DNA from: Bombyx mori
Lineage: Eukaryota > Arthropoda > Insecta > Lepidoptera > Bombycidae
Assembly (NCBI RefSeq): GCF_030269925.1
Contig: NC_085135.1
Coordinates: 8,060,753 to 8,124,752, forward strand
DNA: 64,000 nucleotides
Direction of reading: 5' to 3'
Part shown: positions 1-9,943 of the stretch, piece after piece
Position numbering within the stretch: position 1 is the stretch's first letter
How the letters are laid out: each line of letters starts with the position of its first letter
Translations under genes and position numbers: made by a program
Notes under the pieces: model-generated
The model's database searches: none
What the model saw: only the letters and a program-made list of their open reading frames with translations
What the model was told of the DNA's origin: nothing

Positions 1-797
1 CTCTCCTCGCTGTTGAAGCACAGGAGTGAGCCTATACGGCGGTACCGATATAGGCGGATGATCACCGGTATCAATGTGGTGCTCGGCGTAAAGAGTTGGG
101 GCTCCCCCACCCTAAAGATGTCTCCATTCTGCTGCAATAAATGTGATAGCTGCTGCCGTTCATCGGAGCCAAGCATAGAACCCTTATCATCACGCAGGAA
201 GTCAGCAGTAGAAGCAAACATGCATGGCTTAGGGCACTCATATTCAATTGGATAGGTAACCCGTTTTCCCGAAAAATGCCAAGTGGATGAAGCAAAGTCA
301 AGCACAATACCTGCCGCCACCAAAAAATCCATGCCAAGCAAAGTTTCATTATTTTGAGCATCTGGAAAAACAGTAAATTCAAGGGTTACTGACCTTTCGG
401 GACTTATCCTTACTTCTAGAGTAGTGAGCAAAACTCGGCGGGTGCGCGCGGAACCGTCTGCAAGCCTCACCCGACGCCTGGTTTCCTCACACGGATGGTT
501 ATGCTTTAACAGCAATTCATAAAGCAACGCACCGGCAACGCTACTCTTAGCTCCCGTATCCAACAAAGCATTACCTCGTATACCTAAAATTTGAACACTT
601 AAAATTGGTCTTAACCTAACCTGGTGCTCAGTAGAGTTACTCTGGGCAACACTTTTCACATTAGAATTAATCGTCGAAAAATGTCCGACGTTTTCCATGG
701 TCACCCTATTTTCGTTCATCATGGTCACCCACCCTATCGCGGCCACTTGGTACCTCGGAATAACTATGTTTTGGTTCGGTACCACTCGAGTAACGCA
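1..797 (-). CDS. G1 pol, protease domain (partial, runs off window)
   Basis: The minus frame is open from 797 to base 1. Upstream methionines lie at 720-722 and 717-719. An ALLDTGAKSSVAG segment near 555-520 is the active-site flap of a retroviral-type aspartic protease (D-T/S-G). It is followed by an LLGMDFL motif (about 310-335), the second conserved protease element, and by a segment leading toward the RT. The enzyme would cleave the Gag-Pol polyprotein in the virus-like particle. The link to gag is unclear: after removing J1, the gag frame meets a stop within about ten codons, and this frame opens only after a TGA at 798-800. A ribosomal frameshift or a small deletion is therefore implied. 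Confidence 0.75.
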
Positions 798-1092
798 TCA
801 GGGGCCTATTCCTAGAACTAATATTATTGTTTATATTATGAATTTTATATTTATAATATTAAATTATTATGAATTTCTAGAATAATTTTGAAGTTTTTTT
901 TTTTTTTTTTATGATTGAAGGTTTACTGGTGGCCCGAAGGCCTTTCCAGTTTCACCAGGACAGGTGGGCGAGCAAAGGCTCAGCCAAGAGGGGTGGGATT
1001 TGCTAACAACTGCCCGAGCGCCTCCGAAGGAGACCTAACAACTCAAGAGCAATTGTTTCGCGAATGAATCTACTACCGGATCGGAATCGCGA

Positions 1093-1126
1093 CCCGCTGA
1101 GAAGATCCGGCGAGAAACTCAGCGGG
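1093..1126 (-). other. J1 3' UTR hairpin
   Basis: A perfect 9-bp stem, CCCGCTGAG with CTCAGCGGG, encloses a 16-base loop shortly downstream of the ORF2 stop. The same hairpin is in J2 (24877-24910), and in J3 (about 54877-54906) with one C-to-U change that still allows a G-U pair. Pairing kept in all three copies suggests a role as an RT-recognition or RNA-processing structure. That role is inferred. Confidence 0.6.
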
Positions 1127-1138
1127 CTGATGCATGGG

Positions 1139-4021
1139 TTAGGTTGCACGTCGACCTCTTTGTCGAGTTCGACGAGTACGGTTACCGGGGTCCCTAAGCC
1201 TGCCCCTAGTATTAGAGCTGAAGGCATCTAATGCAAAGGTTATTGGATCTGATGGATCCGTAAGGACGTGTCTAGGGCGTCGACGGTGACTGGCTCCTGC
1301 ATGATCAGGATTCGGGGAGTAGTCAGCGGCGGCAACGATAAGGCGATTATCATGACGCATAGCCTTATCGAAGTATCGTTCCGACGCTGACTTCATGTAT
1401 TTCCGAATTGATTCGAGGCCCAGGTCGTCGTGTAGGTCAACGTTCCTCACGAACCACGGAGCCCCGACAGCTAACCTGCAAAAGAGGGATTGTAGGGATT
1501 GGAGGGTGTCTATGTGTGTGCGGGCCGCGTGAGCGAACACCACACTCGCGTAAGTCATGACGGGCCTTATGCAAGTTTTGTAAAGTGTCACCTTGTTCCG
1601 AAGGGACATTTTACTCCGCTTACATATCATGGGGTAGAGTCTACCGAGAATAAACGCGGCACGGTCACGGACTGATTTTATATGCGGGCGGAATGTCATC
1701 GATGCATCCAGGGTAACGCCCAGGTACTTGACCTTCCTGGCCCAGGGTATGGGTTGTCTAAAGAGAGTAATCGGGGGTGTGAGATTCCTCCTCCTAATCC
1801 GGGAGGAAATCCGTGTGGAGCTTCCCCTCTGAAATAGCACCGCAGTACTTTTCGCTGGGTTGATGTCTATGCGCCATTTTCGGAACCACTGTCCTAGGGC
1901 TAGGGCTACGCTCTGAAGCTTCTTCGCGATTAGGGACTTATTTCTACTAGAATAGTAAACAGTCGTGTCGTCGGCGAATAAAGCTAAATGGGTCGGCGGC
2001 GACCGGGGAATATCGTTGACGAATAAGCTAAATAGGAGGGGTGAGAGGACAGAGCCTTGCGGGACTCCAGCTGTGAGAGGTCGTGGGGAGGAGCGGGTTC
2101 CCTCGACTCGATATCGAAAAGAGCGGTTCGACAAGAAGTCCCGTATGATGAGCACGAGACTATCCGGCACGCCCATGTTGAATAGTTTGAAAATCAAACC
2201 ATTGTGCCAGACTTTGTCGAACGCTTTTGCGACGTCGAAGAAGAGAGCTCCCGTGTATAACGGTTTTGGTCGATTAAGCCCCACAAGAATGTGCTCCGTG
2301 AGGCGGTGCACCTGTTGAACGCATGAATGATTTGTACGGAATCCGAATTGTTCATCGATGAGAATGCCCTTGGATGAGACGAAATCTCTGAGGCGCTTGT
2401 AGAGCAGACGCTCATACAGCTTGCCTAGAGACATGAGGAGGCTAATCGGGCGGTAGCTCGTCGGATGATTTTTTGGTTTACCGGGTTTATGTATGCCGAT
2501 AACGTCCGCTTCTTTCCACACCGCGGGAAAGATACAGTTCGCCATAGCGGCATTGAAAATAGATGCCAACATCACGATGAGTTGGACGGGTAGAAGTTTA
2601 ATAACGCGGTTAGATATACCGTCGGAACCGGGAGCCTTGCGAGGACGTAGGTCTTTGATCAAGTCTTTAACTTCCATCGGGGTGACGGGTGGTAACGCAT
2701 CCGAGGGTGGCAAGGAGGCTCTGCGTTCTACCTCACTGTCTACTAATTCTACATGAACAGGGTCCACGGATTGAGTGCTGGGCGTGCACTGGGTTTGCAA
2801 TGTATCGGCCAGCAGCTCGGCTTTTTCGTCATCATCAAAGGCCGCGAGTCGGCCTGAGGGGCCTACGAGGGGGGGCATAGTTACTACCGTATCCGATTTG
2901 AGAGTACGAGCTAAGCGGTAGTAAGACCTTTGGGAGGGCGCGAGTCCTTCTAAGAAATCAGACCATCTGGCATCTCGGACTTCGGCGATGCGAGACTTTA
3001 CGTCGCGTTGTAGGGCACGCATTCGAATACGATTTTCCGCGGTAGGATACCTGTCGTAGGCGCGTATCGAGGCGTTCTTAGCTCTAAGGAGTTCCCTAAT
3101 ATCGTCGGACAATTTGAAGCGGTGAAGGAAGTCCTCCGCTACAACTTGTTTCGATGACCTATCTAATGTCGAGGTGATGTGTGATGTTAAGATGTCTATG
3201 GCTTCAGCGGTATCCTGAGGAGACGGGGTAGAGTCCGGGTTGAACGGGAGCGATGGTGGATCAGATTCAGCCAGGCTGATGCCCAGCGTGTGCCAATCCA
3301 CCACAGTCCTCGTGACGGGAACGGAATCGGGAGCGCGACCGAGCTTCATAACGACGGGACGGTGGTCTGAATCTAACTCTGAAACTACTTCGATCGAGTG
3401 TAAGCGCAGAGTTACGTTTTTTAATAACGCTATGTCGAGTATATCCGGGCGATGCGCGATATTTAGCGGGTAGCGAGTCGGGGTTAACGGAGCGACGATA
3501 TCGAAGGCGAGATCATCGACTAACGCGTCAAGCCGCCTGCCATTCGGGGTTGTGGTGTGTGAGTTCCACCTGATGTGTTTACAATTTACGTCGCCCGCCA
3601 GAATAACAGAGCTCCCCATACCGAGCAGCGCCTCGATATCACTGCTTAGAACGATCTTATCCGGTGGAAGATAAACGGACGCGATAACGATCGGCGCGTG
3701 TCCCGTCAGTGAGATTCGGCACACTGATGCTTCGATATTAGCGAGCGCGGGAGGATCGAGCGGGACGCAATGCAGGGCTCTTCTATAGTAAATGACGGTA
3801 CCACCACCACGGGCAGAGAGCCTGTCGTTCCTGACCATGTTATAGTTCGCGATTTTAGGGTCACGGCGCGCGGGCTTAAGTAGGGTCTCCTGCACTAAAA
3901 AGATATCAATTTGATGGTCACGCAAAAAGTCAGAAACCTGATCACGTTGATTTGCGAGACCGTAAGCGTTAAAAAATCCTATCGTCACGGATAGGGGCTT
4001 TATTCTACTTATATACGCCAT
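1139..4021 (-). CDS. J1 ORF2: APE endonuclease + reverse transcriptase
   Basis: A 960-residue open frame. Residues 1-220 are an exonuclease-endonuclease-phosphatase domain: an N-terminal FFNAYGL, LVQET (catalytic Glu), SVYLPPD, AGDVNCKH and SDHRPVV (catalytic Asp-His). The RT spans about residues 450-740, with KAPGSDGI, YRPISLL, FDVAKAFDKVWH, GVPQGSVLSP and the catalytic FADD near residue 683. The C-terminal third is the usual connector. The enzyme would nick chromosomal DNA and copy the element RNA at the nick. The frame begins at ATG 4021-4019, one sense codon after the ORF1 stop and in the same frame, so reinitiation or readthrough is possible. The frame looks intact. Confidence 0.93.
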   Translation of the reverse strand: MAYISRIKPLSVTIGFFNAYGLANQRDQVSDFLRDHQIDIFLVQETLLKPARRDPKIANYNMVRNDRLSARGGGTVIYYRRALHCVPLDPPALANIEASVCRISLTGHAPIVIASVYLPPDKIVLSSDIEALLGMGSSVILAGDVNCKHIRWNSHTTTPNGRRLDALVDDLAFDIVAPLTPTRYPLNIAHRPDILDIALLKNVTLRLHSIEVVSELDSDHRPVVMKLGRAPDSVPVTRTVVDWHTLGISLAESDPPSLPFNPDSTPSPQDTAEAIDILTSHITSTLDRSSKQVVAEDFLHRFKLSDDIRELLRAKNASIRAYDRYPTAENRIRMRALQRDVKSRIAEVRDARWSDFLEGLAPSQRSYYRLARTLKSDTVVTMPPLVGPSGRLAAFDDDEKAELLADTLQTQCTPSTQSVDPVHVELVDSEVERRASLPPSDALPPVTPMEVKDLIKDLRPRKAPGSDGISNRVIKLLPVQLIVMLASIFNAAMANCIFPAVWKEADVIGIHKPGKPKNHPTSYRPISLLMSLGKLYERLLYKRLRDFVSSKGILIDEQFGFRTNHSCVQQVHRLTEHILVGLNRPKPLYTGALFFDVAKAFDKVWHNGLIFKLFNMGVPDSLVLIIRDFLSNRSFRYRVEGTRSSPRPLTAGVPQGSVLSPLLFSLFVNDIPRSPPTHLALFADDTTVYYSSRNKSLIAKKLQSVALALGQWFRKWRIDINPAKSTAVLFQRGSSTRISSRIRRRNLTPPITLFRQPIPWARKVKYLGVTLDASMTFRPHIKSVRDRAAFILGRLYPMICKRSKMSLRNKVTLYKTCIRPVMTYASVVFAHAARTHIDTLQSLQSLFCRLAVGAPWFVRNVDLHDDLGLESIRKYMKSASERYFDKAMRHDNRLIVAAADYSPNPDHAGASHRRRPRHVLTDPSDPITFALDAFSSNTRGRLRDPGNRTRRTRQRGRRAT

Positions 4022-4024
4022 TGA

Positions 4025-5692
4025 TTACCGGCGGAGTGAGGGGAGGACGTACGTATTTAATGACGCGTATACGTCGGCGTATTCTTGCAGAACGGCGATA
4101 AAGTGTTGTGCAGTGGATGCAGCGCGAATGGCGTCGCCCAAAGCGTTAACGCGCTGAAAGTTGATCGACTGAAAGAAGTCGATCGCTAAAGCGAGATTTT
4201 CGGACGCGGTCGGAGGGCAAGTCGCGGGAGAGGGACGAGTCGCGGGGGCGGGACGAATCGCGGAGGAGGGAGTTGTAGCCGTGTTCGTGTACGGCAGCGG
4301 TTTCGCCCAGGCCGAGACACTGGGCACCGCCGCCGGAACGAACGCTGGCTTAGCCTGCGACGCAGAGGGTGCCGAGGCTTTGATGTCTGGGCCGGAAGCT
4401 CGGAGGCGGTTTCGGCGGGCGACGCGGCGATTTATTTTCGGGGCTCGGGGGCATCCGCGGTAATTTGCGGGGTGACCCTGTGTTCGACACAGGACGCAGC
4501 TAGGCGGTTCCGTCGCGGTTTTTTGATCGCGAGTGCATAGGGCCGTGGCGTGATCGCCTAAACATTTGACGCATCGGGGGCGCGCGTGACAGTTACGGGA
4601 AGAGTGCCCATACAATTGACAGTTATGGCACTGGCTAGGAGTGCCTTTTTTATGGGGGGCGTCGACAGCGATACCAGAGAGCCTACAGACGGTCTGTGTG
4701 TTAAAGATTTTCTTACCCTCGGGGGTAGGCTGGAGAGCGACTAGAACCATATTATATGGCTCCCTACCGCGACCGGTGTGCATACGGTGCACAGAATTCA
4801 CTGGTAGGCCTTGTTCTAACAGGTCGACTTTTACGAGCTCTACATCTAACTCTTTAGGGATTCCGCGTATTACAACGCGGAGTTCGCGCTCCTCCTGAAG
4901 CGTATAAGTGTGGAAGCTTATACGCTCCTTACGGAGGTAAGAGGTGAGGGCCCTATGGTCATCAGATGAATGCACCTTTATTTGGATGCCGTTCGCGAGG
5001 TTACGGGCATTCGTGAAATTGATATTTTTGGCCTTAAGGGCCAGGGAAACTCGATCCCAAGCTGCCTTCTCTTGAAGGATTACCGGAGGAGGGGACTGGG
5101 TTTTATTTTGTGCCACCGGACGCGGCGACGGACTGGCACGGGCTGGAGGCGCAACGGGAGTCTGGGAGCGGGGGCGCGACGCGTTCGCGGCTTTGCTAAT
5201 TTTAGCGGCCGCGGGAGCTCGAGACTCCGCGGCACGCTTCTTACTCTTTTGTACCAGGGTAAATCCATCCGTCGTTGAGGCGGGGGCGAGGTCGACCTCC
5301 ATCTCCGAGTCAGAGTCGGAGGACGAGGAGGCGGGCGCAGGTGACCTACGAGCAGGTGTTTTGGAGGGCGCGACGGAGGCCGCGGATGATCGCACAGCTG
5401 GAACGGTGGCCACGGCGAACGACGCAGCAGTTTTACTCGCCAGTATAGGCGACGCGGGAACGGCAGGCACGACGGAGGCTGCGGTGCTCGATGTAGAAGC
5501 TTTGCACGCAGGTACAGGCGACGCAGGAGCAGCGAGCACGGCGGAGTCTTCGAGAGAGCTCGCAGTGTGATTGGCCTTGAAAGCCAGAAACTCTGAGGCG
5601 AGCTGTGGATGACGAAGTCGGAGGAACTCCGCGAATACAGCGTCCATGATCGCTGAGTGCCCAGGTGGGGCGGCCCTGGGTCTTGACAACAC
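4025..5692 (-). CDS. J1 ORF1: Jockey-type Gag-like RNA-binding protein
   Basis: A frame of 555 residues. The first about 200 residues are rich in Ala, Ser and Pro with an acidic serine patch (SSSSDSDSEMEVDL), so they are probably disordered. The middle is an RRM-like region with an RVVIRGIPKEL segment. Three consecutive Cys/His knuckles follow (CHNCQLYGHSSRNC, CVKCLGDHATALC, CVLCRTQGHPANYRGC), the HPANYRGC ending being the Jockey/HeT-A hallmark. The protein would coat LINE RNA and carry it to the nucleus. The start at 5692 was chosen because J2 has the same N-terminal layout; a second Met lies 15 codons later. Confidence 0.9.
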   Translation of the reverse strand: MLSRPRAAPPGHSAIMDAVFAEFLRLRHPQLASEFLAFKANHTASSLEDSAVLAAPASPVPACKASTSSTAASVVPAVPASPILASKTAASFAVATVPAVRSSAASVAPSKTPARRSPAPASSSSDSDSEMEVDLAPASTTDGFTLVQKSKKRAAESRAPAAAKISKAANASRPRSQTPVAPPARASPSPRPVAQNKTQSPPPVILQEKAAWDRVSLALKAKNINFTNARNLANGIQIKVHSSDDHRALTSYLRKERISFHTYTLQEERELRVVIRGIPKELDVELVKVDLLEQGLPVNSVHRMHTGRGREPYNMVLVALQPTPEGKKIFNTQTVCRLSGIAVDAPHKKGTPSQCHNCQLYGHSSRNCHARPRCVKCLGDHATALCTRDQKTATEPPSCVLCRTQGHPANYRGCPRAPKINRRVARRNRLRASGPDIKASAPSASQAKPAFVPAAVPSVSAWAKPLPYTNTATTPSSAIRPAPATRPSPATCPPTASENLALAIDFFQSINFQRVNALGDAIRAASTAQHFIAVLQEYADVYASLNTYVLPSLRR

Positions 5693-5831
5693 TCGCCTTG
5701 CGGCGAGGCCCCAACTTCTCGGACCTGAGCGGTTCTATTGAACACAGGTGGCGATGCGGCGCGATTACTACAGGACAAAGAAAAAAACACAACAAAACCG
5801 AAATAAAAAAAAGAAACAAAACAATTAAACA

Positions 5832-6005
5832 CTTCCAGGAAAGCAGTTTGTCGGCAGATGTACCACGAACACAGAAATAACGAAAGGAAACAAAACAAAT
5901 AAAAACTTCCAGGAAAAACACTTGGTCGGCAGATGTACCACGAACACAGGCCGCGCGAACAATGGCCGGGCTAACAAAAGCCGGGCGAACAAAGGCCGGG
6001 CGATC
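5832..6005 (-). repeat. Tandem repeats in the J1 5' UTR
   Basis: Two copies of a 74-bp block (starts at 5832 and 5906, each with CTTCCAGGA and GGCAGATGTACCACGAACAC) are followed by about 3.5 copies of a 15-bp unit with core GCCGGGC (5950-6005). The same arrangement is present upstream of J2 ORF1 (about 29612-29785). Repeated 5' UTR blocks are common in LINEs with internal promoters; a promoter role here is inferred. Confidence 0.65.
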
Positions 6006-6054
6006 GAGTGGTCGATGGGCACGTCCGCACGTGACGGGTGCCTCTATCGGAATC

Positions 6055-7385
6055 TAATTTTGAAGTCTAACCTTGTTATCAGTACCGAAAAAGCGCGGAG
6101 GAAGAATCGCCTTAAAATCGGTAGGATAATAATTATTTTCATTATCAACAAAACATTGTTTACGATTATTAATATAAATGGACGACTTTACGGTGTTTGA
6201 AGTGCAAGCTGTATGCAACGAGCTGTCGCGATGAATAGAGTTCACTGAACTTGACAGCTGTGTATTTACTTTACCAATAGGTAAATCGGATGTGACTGAT
6301 CGGGTCCTTGCAGCGTCGACGGCGTAATAACTTGCGTTACACTTTGTACACTGAGACCGAGTAACACCTTTGGTACCACACCCGTAACACGAGGATACAG
6401 CTTGCGTATTTTCGTTGTCGAATTTAGTTTTTGACGCTAATTTTAAACACTCATCACGAATATGTCCGTACTTTTTGCAATAAACACAGAACAGTCTTTT
6501 AACAATCGACGTAGATGATACATTATCAGTGTTCGTGTAGCGAGGCGCGGGGACTCGAACGGTGCTCGGCGCAGCGCTGTCGTCGCGTGGCGGGCCGCCA
6601 GCGGCGCCCGAGTTGAATATTTTCCGCGGCGTCATCCGCGCGTATGTATGCTGCGAAGTCGAAGCACCGGTGGGAACTTCGCCTACGGTACTACCCGATG
6701 AACGTGGCGTCGCTCGCTGAGGATGATGAATAAATTCAGGCGGACTGGTCTCGTAGATGGAGTCCTCGATATGGCGCGTTTTCTTTAATAACGTGTCGTA
6801 TGAAGTTATTTCGTCTCTTCTTAATCTTTTACGAACACGACGGTGTAGAAGGCCGTAAAGCATATCAATTTGAACTTTCTCACTAAGGTCACCAGGTGGG
6901 AGTCGAGCTAGTAGGGCTCGTGCTCTGGCAACGAAGATCTCCGTCTTCTCTCTTTGTCCTTGCGACATTTTGAAGAGCTCTAAGTAGACTCGATGGGGCG
7001 GTCTGCAATCACCGAAAGCGCTTCGTAACGATGATAAAGCGTCGTCCCAGGAAGTGATGCTAGCTTTAACGCCTTGCCACCACACGGCTGCATTTCCGGT
7101 TAGTAACATCGAGAGTCCTCGTAACGCGATGGCGTGTCCTACGTCAGCACAATCTTTGTATGATTCGACCGCGTCAAGGAAACCGTCGAGTGAGTCGCCG
7201 GGCGCTCCGCTGAACCGCGCCGTGCATGACGCGAAGTTCCCAGAATGGTGAGCGGGCGTCGAGGAAGGCGGCGATGTCGGCTCCGACGTCGGTGTTGCTG
7301 ATGATTCGAGTTGAGTTTTATGCTCAAAAACTCGGTCGAGTAGGCGTTCGAATGCTGCCATTTGACTTTCTTGTAATGACGCCAT
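6055..7385 (-). CDS. G1 gag (capsid/nucleocapsid), 3' end cut by J1
   Basis: A 443-codon frame starts at 7385 (Met-Ala-Ser-Leu-Gln). The middle has the capsid style of insect gypsy Gag (FSGAPGDSLDGFLDAVE, then AVWWQG and an FGDCRPPHRVYLELF segment). A CCHC knuckle follows (CVYCKKYGHIRDEC) and then a second cysteine cluster (CYGCGTKGVTRSQC). The last codons before the target duplication are G1 sequence; the stop that closes the frame lies in the inserted LINE. The protein would package element RNA. The long alanine- and arginine-poor tail after the cysteines, about 90 residues, has no domain I recognise. Confidence 0.75.
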
Positions 7386-7551
7386 GTTGTTTGCGGTAAA
7401 TGTTGGCGTCGGTCCCGCGGTTGAACCAATTTCTTCTTCAACGTCTTGAAAATCGGATTGACGCCGTGACTGACGACGAGTACGTGTCGTAATTACGTAG
7501 ATTCACTCCGAAATACTAGTTAAAGGGCCCGCGCTTGGGCTGCCAGTTTAA

Positions 7552-7771
7552 TGTTAGGTGCCCGACTGGCATGAGACTCTCTGGTTGTCAGTTCCGGTAT
7601 CGACCGGGGACGCGTGTATTCCGCTTCAAAGTCTGGCGCGCACTAATTGGGGGTACGAATGATGCAACAGATGCGCGGGCGCGGGTAGCGCGGGGTGGGT
7701 CGTCGCGGCACGGACCTGAGTCACATTCCCTTTGGCTGCTGTTGCCCCGCGAAACGGAACGCTGCGTTACA
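7552..7771 (-). repeat. Probable 5' LTR of G1
   Basis: In minus orientation this 220-bp segment starts TGTAACGC and ends CCTAACA, so it has TG...CA termini with short inverted ends. It lies upstream of the gag start. Shortly inside the element is TGGCAGCCC, a possible primer-binding start, but it is offset about 6 bases from the proposed LTR end, which is a weakness. No second LTR is in the window to confirm the boundaries. Confidence 0.45.
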
Positions 7772-9192
7772 ATGTAATAATAATCAACATCAACTTTTAC
7801 AAATTTAAACCGAATTAAATTTTGTTTCAAATGTGAAGGGTAGATGACGCTGTTCTTAATTATTTCAGAATTTAAAATTAAAATCTGAAAGCCTTGAAAC
7901 ATCAATCCACATAAATGTAATTTAAAAACTACAGTAAGAGGCTTAAATAAAAAGCTGAACTTAACTCAGCCTTAACTAGAATTTTCTTCGGAATTCAATA
8001 GTAAAGTTCAAGTTATTTTGATGAAATCAAAACCGAAATATTCATAGCATCTTAAACAATCACCTACGAATAAATATTAGTTATTATATTATTTATTATT
8101 CGTAGACAATCACAACGGTTTTATAGTTTTGGGAAGGGATTTTTTGTAACGCCATCTCGTAAAGTATTTCGGTATTACATTACAAAACAAAATTGTTTCT
8201 CCAACAGTAACAACAGTACTTGCTTCGGCAGTACTTAAACTAAAATACTAACAGTAACAACATTAACGTTATTTAATGTATAAACCGTTCAATAAGAACT
8301 GCAAACTATCCCCTTGAAGCTACAGTTTATGTAGGAATAATGACTTTTTGGCGGGAACGTGAGGTGTGAAGTTGTGTGATTTGTTTTAATTTGTCTATTT
8401 AGTGTTTCTTCGGGTTTAAATGTGTAATAATAGTGGTTTATTAACTGTTTAATATCTGTGAAAGTGCACAAATGTGGGAAAATTAAACAAAGTCGCTGTA
8501 CGTAGCTTCTCGGTTTCCTCCAAAAAGTCCACTGAGATCTTAGTAAATGACCACCACCATTTTACTAAGATTATATTTCATTCCATATCATCTCATCTCA
8601 TTTCATTTCATCCCATTTGATTAATGTCTCAAATTAATCATCTTCATTTCATTTCACTCCATAATATCACATTTCATTTCACTCCATAATATCATTTTTC
8701 ATAAAAATATGAATATAAATTAAAATAAGACATGACTTAAAGGTCTCAGTTACCAGGTCATAAAATCCATTACAAATAGGAATAATTCCAGCGCACCCTG
8801 GCGGCCGTAGATTACCATTCTCGAATATTTATAGTCTGTGGCATGTCACTTTTTACATCGAAAAAAGTCAGGATCGAAATTTTTGAGCGAGCCATAGTTT
8901 GTGGTGATAAAATTAATAATTTCAAGTAGATTAATTGTTGTAATTGATATAACTAGTTAATATGAGTAAAATAAAGTTGTGAGTGATTGATATAATATAC
9001 AATTTAGGAACCAGAAGTACCGTAGAATTAAATAAAATTTCGCAACCTCAAACAACTGTTCTGCTCACAGTAAACACAGTCGGTAGTCTGGCGCTCCGTT
9101 TACAACGGGATTTTTGAACGGAACTTGGCGCCAGATTCTACCGAATCTGTGGATAGATTTCACAAATCTAACCACGCTCTGCTACCAGAAAT
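7772..9192. other. AT-rich stretch without a recognisable gene
   Basis: No convincing coding region. It contains a short perfect hairpin (ATCTTAGTAAA with TTTACTAAGAT, about 8539-8575), a low-complexity CATTT-rich run (8575-8710) and possible polyadenylation signals (AATAAA near 9030). The 9060-9110 part (CAGTCGGTAG, then TGGCGC) resembles gypsy primer-binding or leader sequence, so the end of the G2 5' LTR may lie near 9073. I cannot delimit it without a second LTR. A short internal piece of the LTR at 9193-9558, including its primer-binding site at 9168-9187, forms the right edge. Confidence 0.35.
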
Positions 9193-9558
9193 TGTTCGAT
9201 TCGAACCCAGCGACCTCGTGGCAGCCTAGGGCTACGGAAACCAGCACGAGGTGCGCGTCGAACATGTGCCGCGATTCGCGGCGCCGTATGTACTATTTTA
9301 ACAAAATATCATGCAATCACTCACCGGAACCGATGCCTTCGTCTTCTCACGCCGTATCACTTAGGGAGAAGGGTATAGGGCAGGAATGGATAAGGATTAG
9401 CGATGATACACAACTTTAGCGTAGACCGTCAATATACAGGTACCGTCCTGTTCGAGAAGCAAGACAAAGTGACAGATGTCAAATCGCGACGGCACCGTCA
9501 AATCGCGACCCGTGTTGCCGTGGTAAGAATTCAAAAACTAACGGATTGGTTTCGAACA
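9193..9558 (-). repeat. Truncated BEL-2-family element: one 366-bp LTR plus primer-binding site
   Basis: This 366-bp segment is the inverted counterpart of the BEL-2 5' LTR (46335-46700): same length, TG...CA ends and near-identical sequence. Just inside it (9168-9187, minus strand) is TGGTAGCAGAGC, the complement of an initiator-Met tRNA 3' end, so this is a 5' LTR with primer-binding site. Similarity to BEL-2 stops near 9150, so the rest of the element is missing. Confidence 0.8.
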
Positions 9559-9583
9559 CGCGTTATAATAAATAATTTTGACA

Positions 9584-9714
9584 ATGGGTGCCCAAAACTC
9601 TAAAGAAGAGACACTGATCGTGCATTGTACTTTGTATACAAATTATACAAAAAATGGCATGTAAAATGGATAAACCGTTCAGCCACGAGAAGATCGATTT
9701 TTCGTCGTCAGTAC
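9584..9714 (+). pseudogene. G2 leader small ORF remnant
   Basis: ATG at 9584 begins MGAQNSKEE, an N-myristoylation-like start that I associate with the short upstream Gag-like peptide of some insect gypsy elements. The frame stops after 26 codons. A neighbouring frame then reads LYKKWHVKWINR, a basic juxtamembrane-like segment, and resumes after the BEL-1 insertion at 21032. The two parts look like the ends of one protein with the membrane-spanning middle deleted. The interpretation is tentative. Confidence 0.35.
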
Positions 9715-9943
9715 TGTCCAGGAATTGAACAAAATCATATAATTATATTTTTATGCTTTTATTATGTACTTTGCTTTTTACAATTTTATATTATATATTC
9801 GATTGACATTAAGTCTGCGGCTTATTGCTTATGTTGGTGTTGCGCACGCGTCTGTGTCGCGTCTGTCCGTCTTCACGTTTTGTTCCGGGTCTCCCCGCGC
9901 TCCGCTTCCGCGTGCCCCGCACGTTTAGGTATCGTCGCCGACA
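9715..9943 (-). repeat. BEL-1 3' LTR
   Basis: A 229-bp LTR; in minus orientation TGTCGGCGAC...TTCCTGGACA. The end of pol (to 9873) reads about 20 codons into it. A purine tract, CAAAGGCGGGGAGGA, abuts it (9944-9958, minus strand) and fits a polypurine tract. Confidence 0.95.

Larger units (their letters stand above)
894..6054 (-). mobile_element. Jockey-clade non-LTR retrotransposon J1, full length
   Basis: A LINE of about 5.15 kb on the minus strand with a poly(A) tail (T-run 894-910), 3' UTR, ORF2, ORF1 and a 5' UTR of about 360 bp. It is flanked by an 11-bp target duplication (TAATTTTGAAG). Both ORFs are open. A second copy, J2 (24673-29831), starts at the same 5' position, which supports 6052-6054 as the true 5' end. 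The clade call comes from three Jockey-type zinc knuckles in ORF1 and an APE-type endonuclease plus RT in ORF2. Confidence 0.93.
1..7771 (-). mobile_element. Ty3/gypsy LTR retrotransposon G1, 5' part, split by a LINE
   Basis: Reading leftward, the order is a probable 5' LTR (7552-7771), a gag with a CCHC zinc knuckle (7385 down to 6055), and an aspartic protease with an LLDTGA motif continuing off the left edge. A complete Jockey LINE (894-6054) interrupts it. The same 11 bases, TAATTTTGAAG, stand on both sides of the LINE (883-893 and 6055-6065), which shows that the two halves were once contiguous. RT, integrase and the 3' LTR would lie left of base 1. The family assignment rests on the Gag and protease style and is less certain than the LTR-retroelement call itself. 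Confidence 0.8.

Noticed and set aside
5080..5921. Long overlapping frames opposite or beside J1 ORF1 (and the equivalents at 28762-29657)
   Set aside because: They are shadows of the GC-rich, Ala/Pro-rich ORF1 in other phases. The zinc-knuckle frame is the real one.
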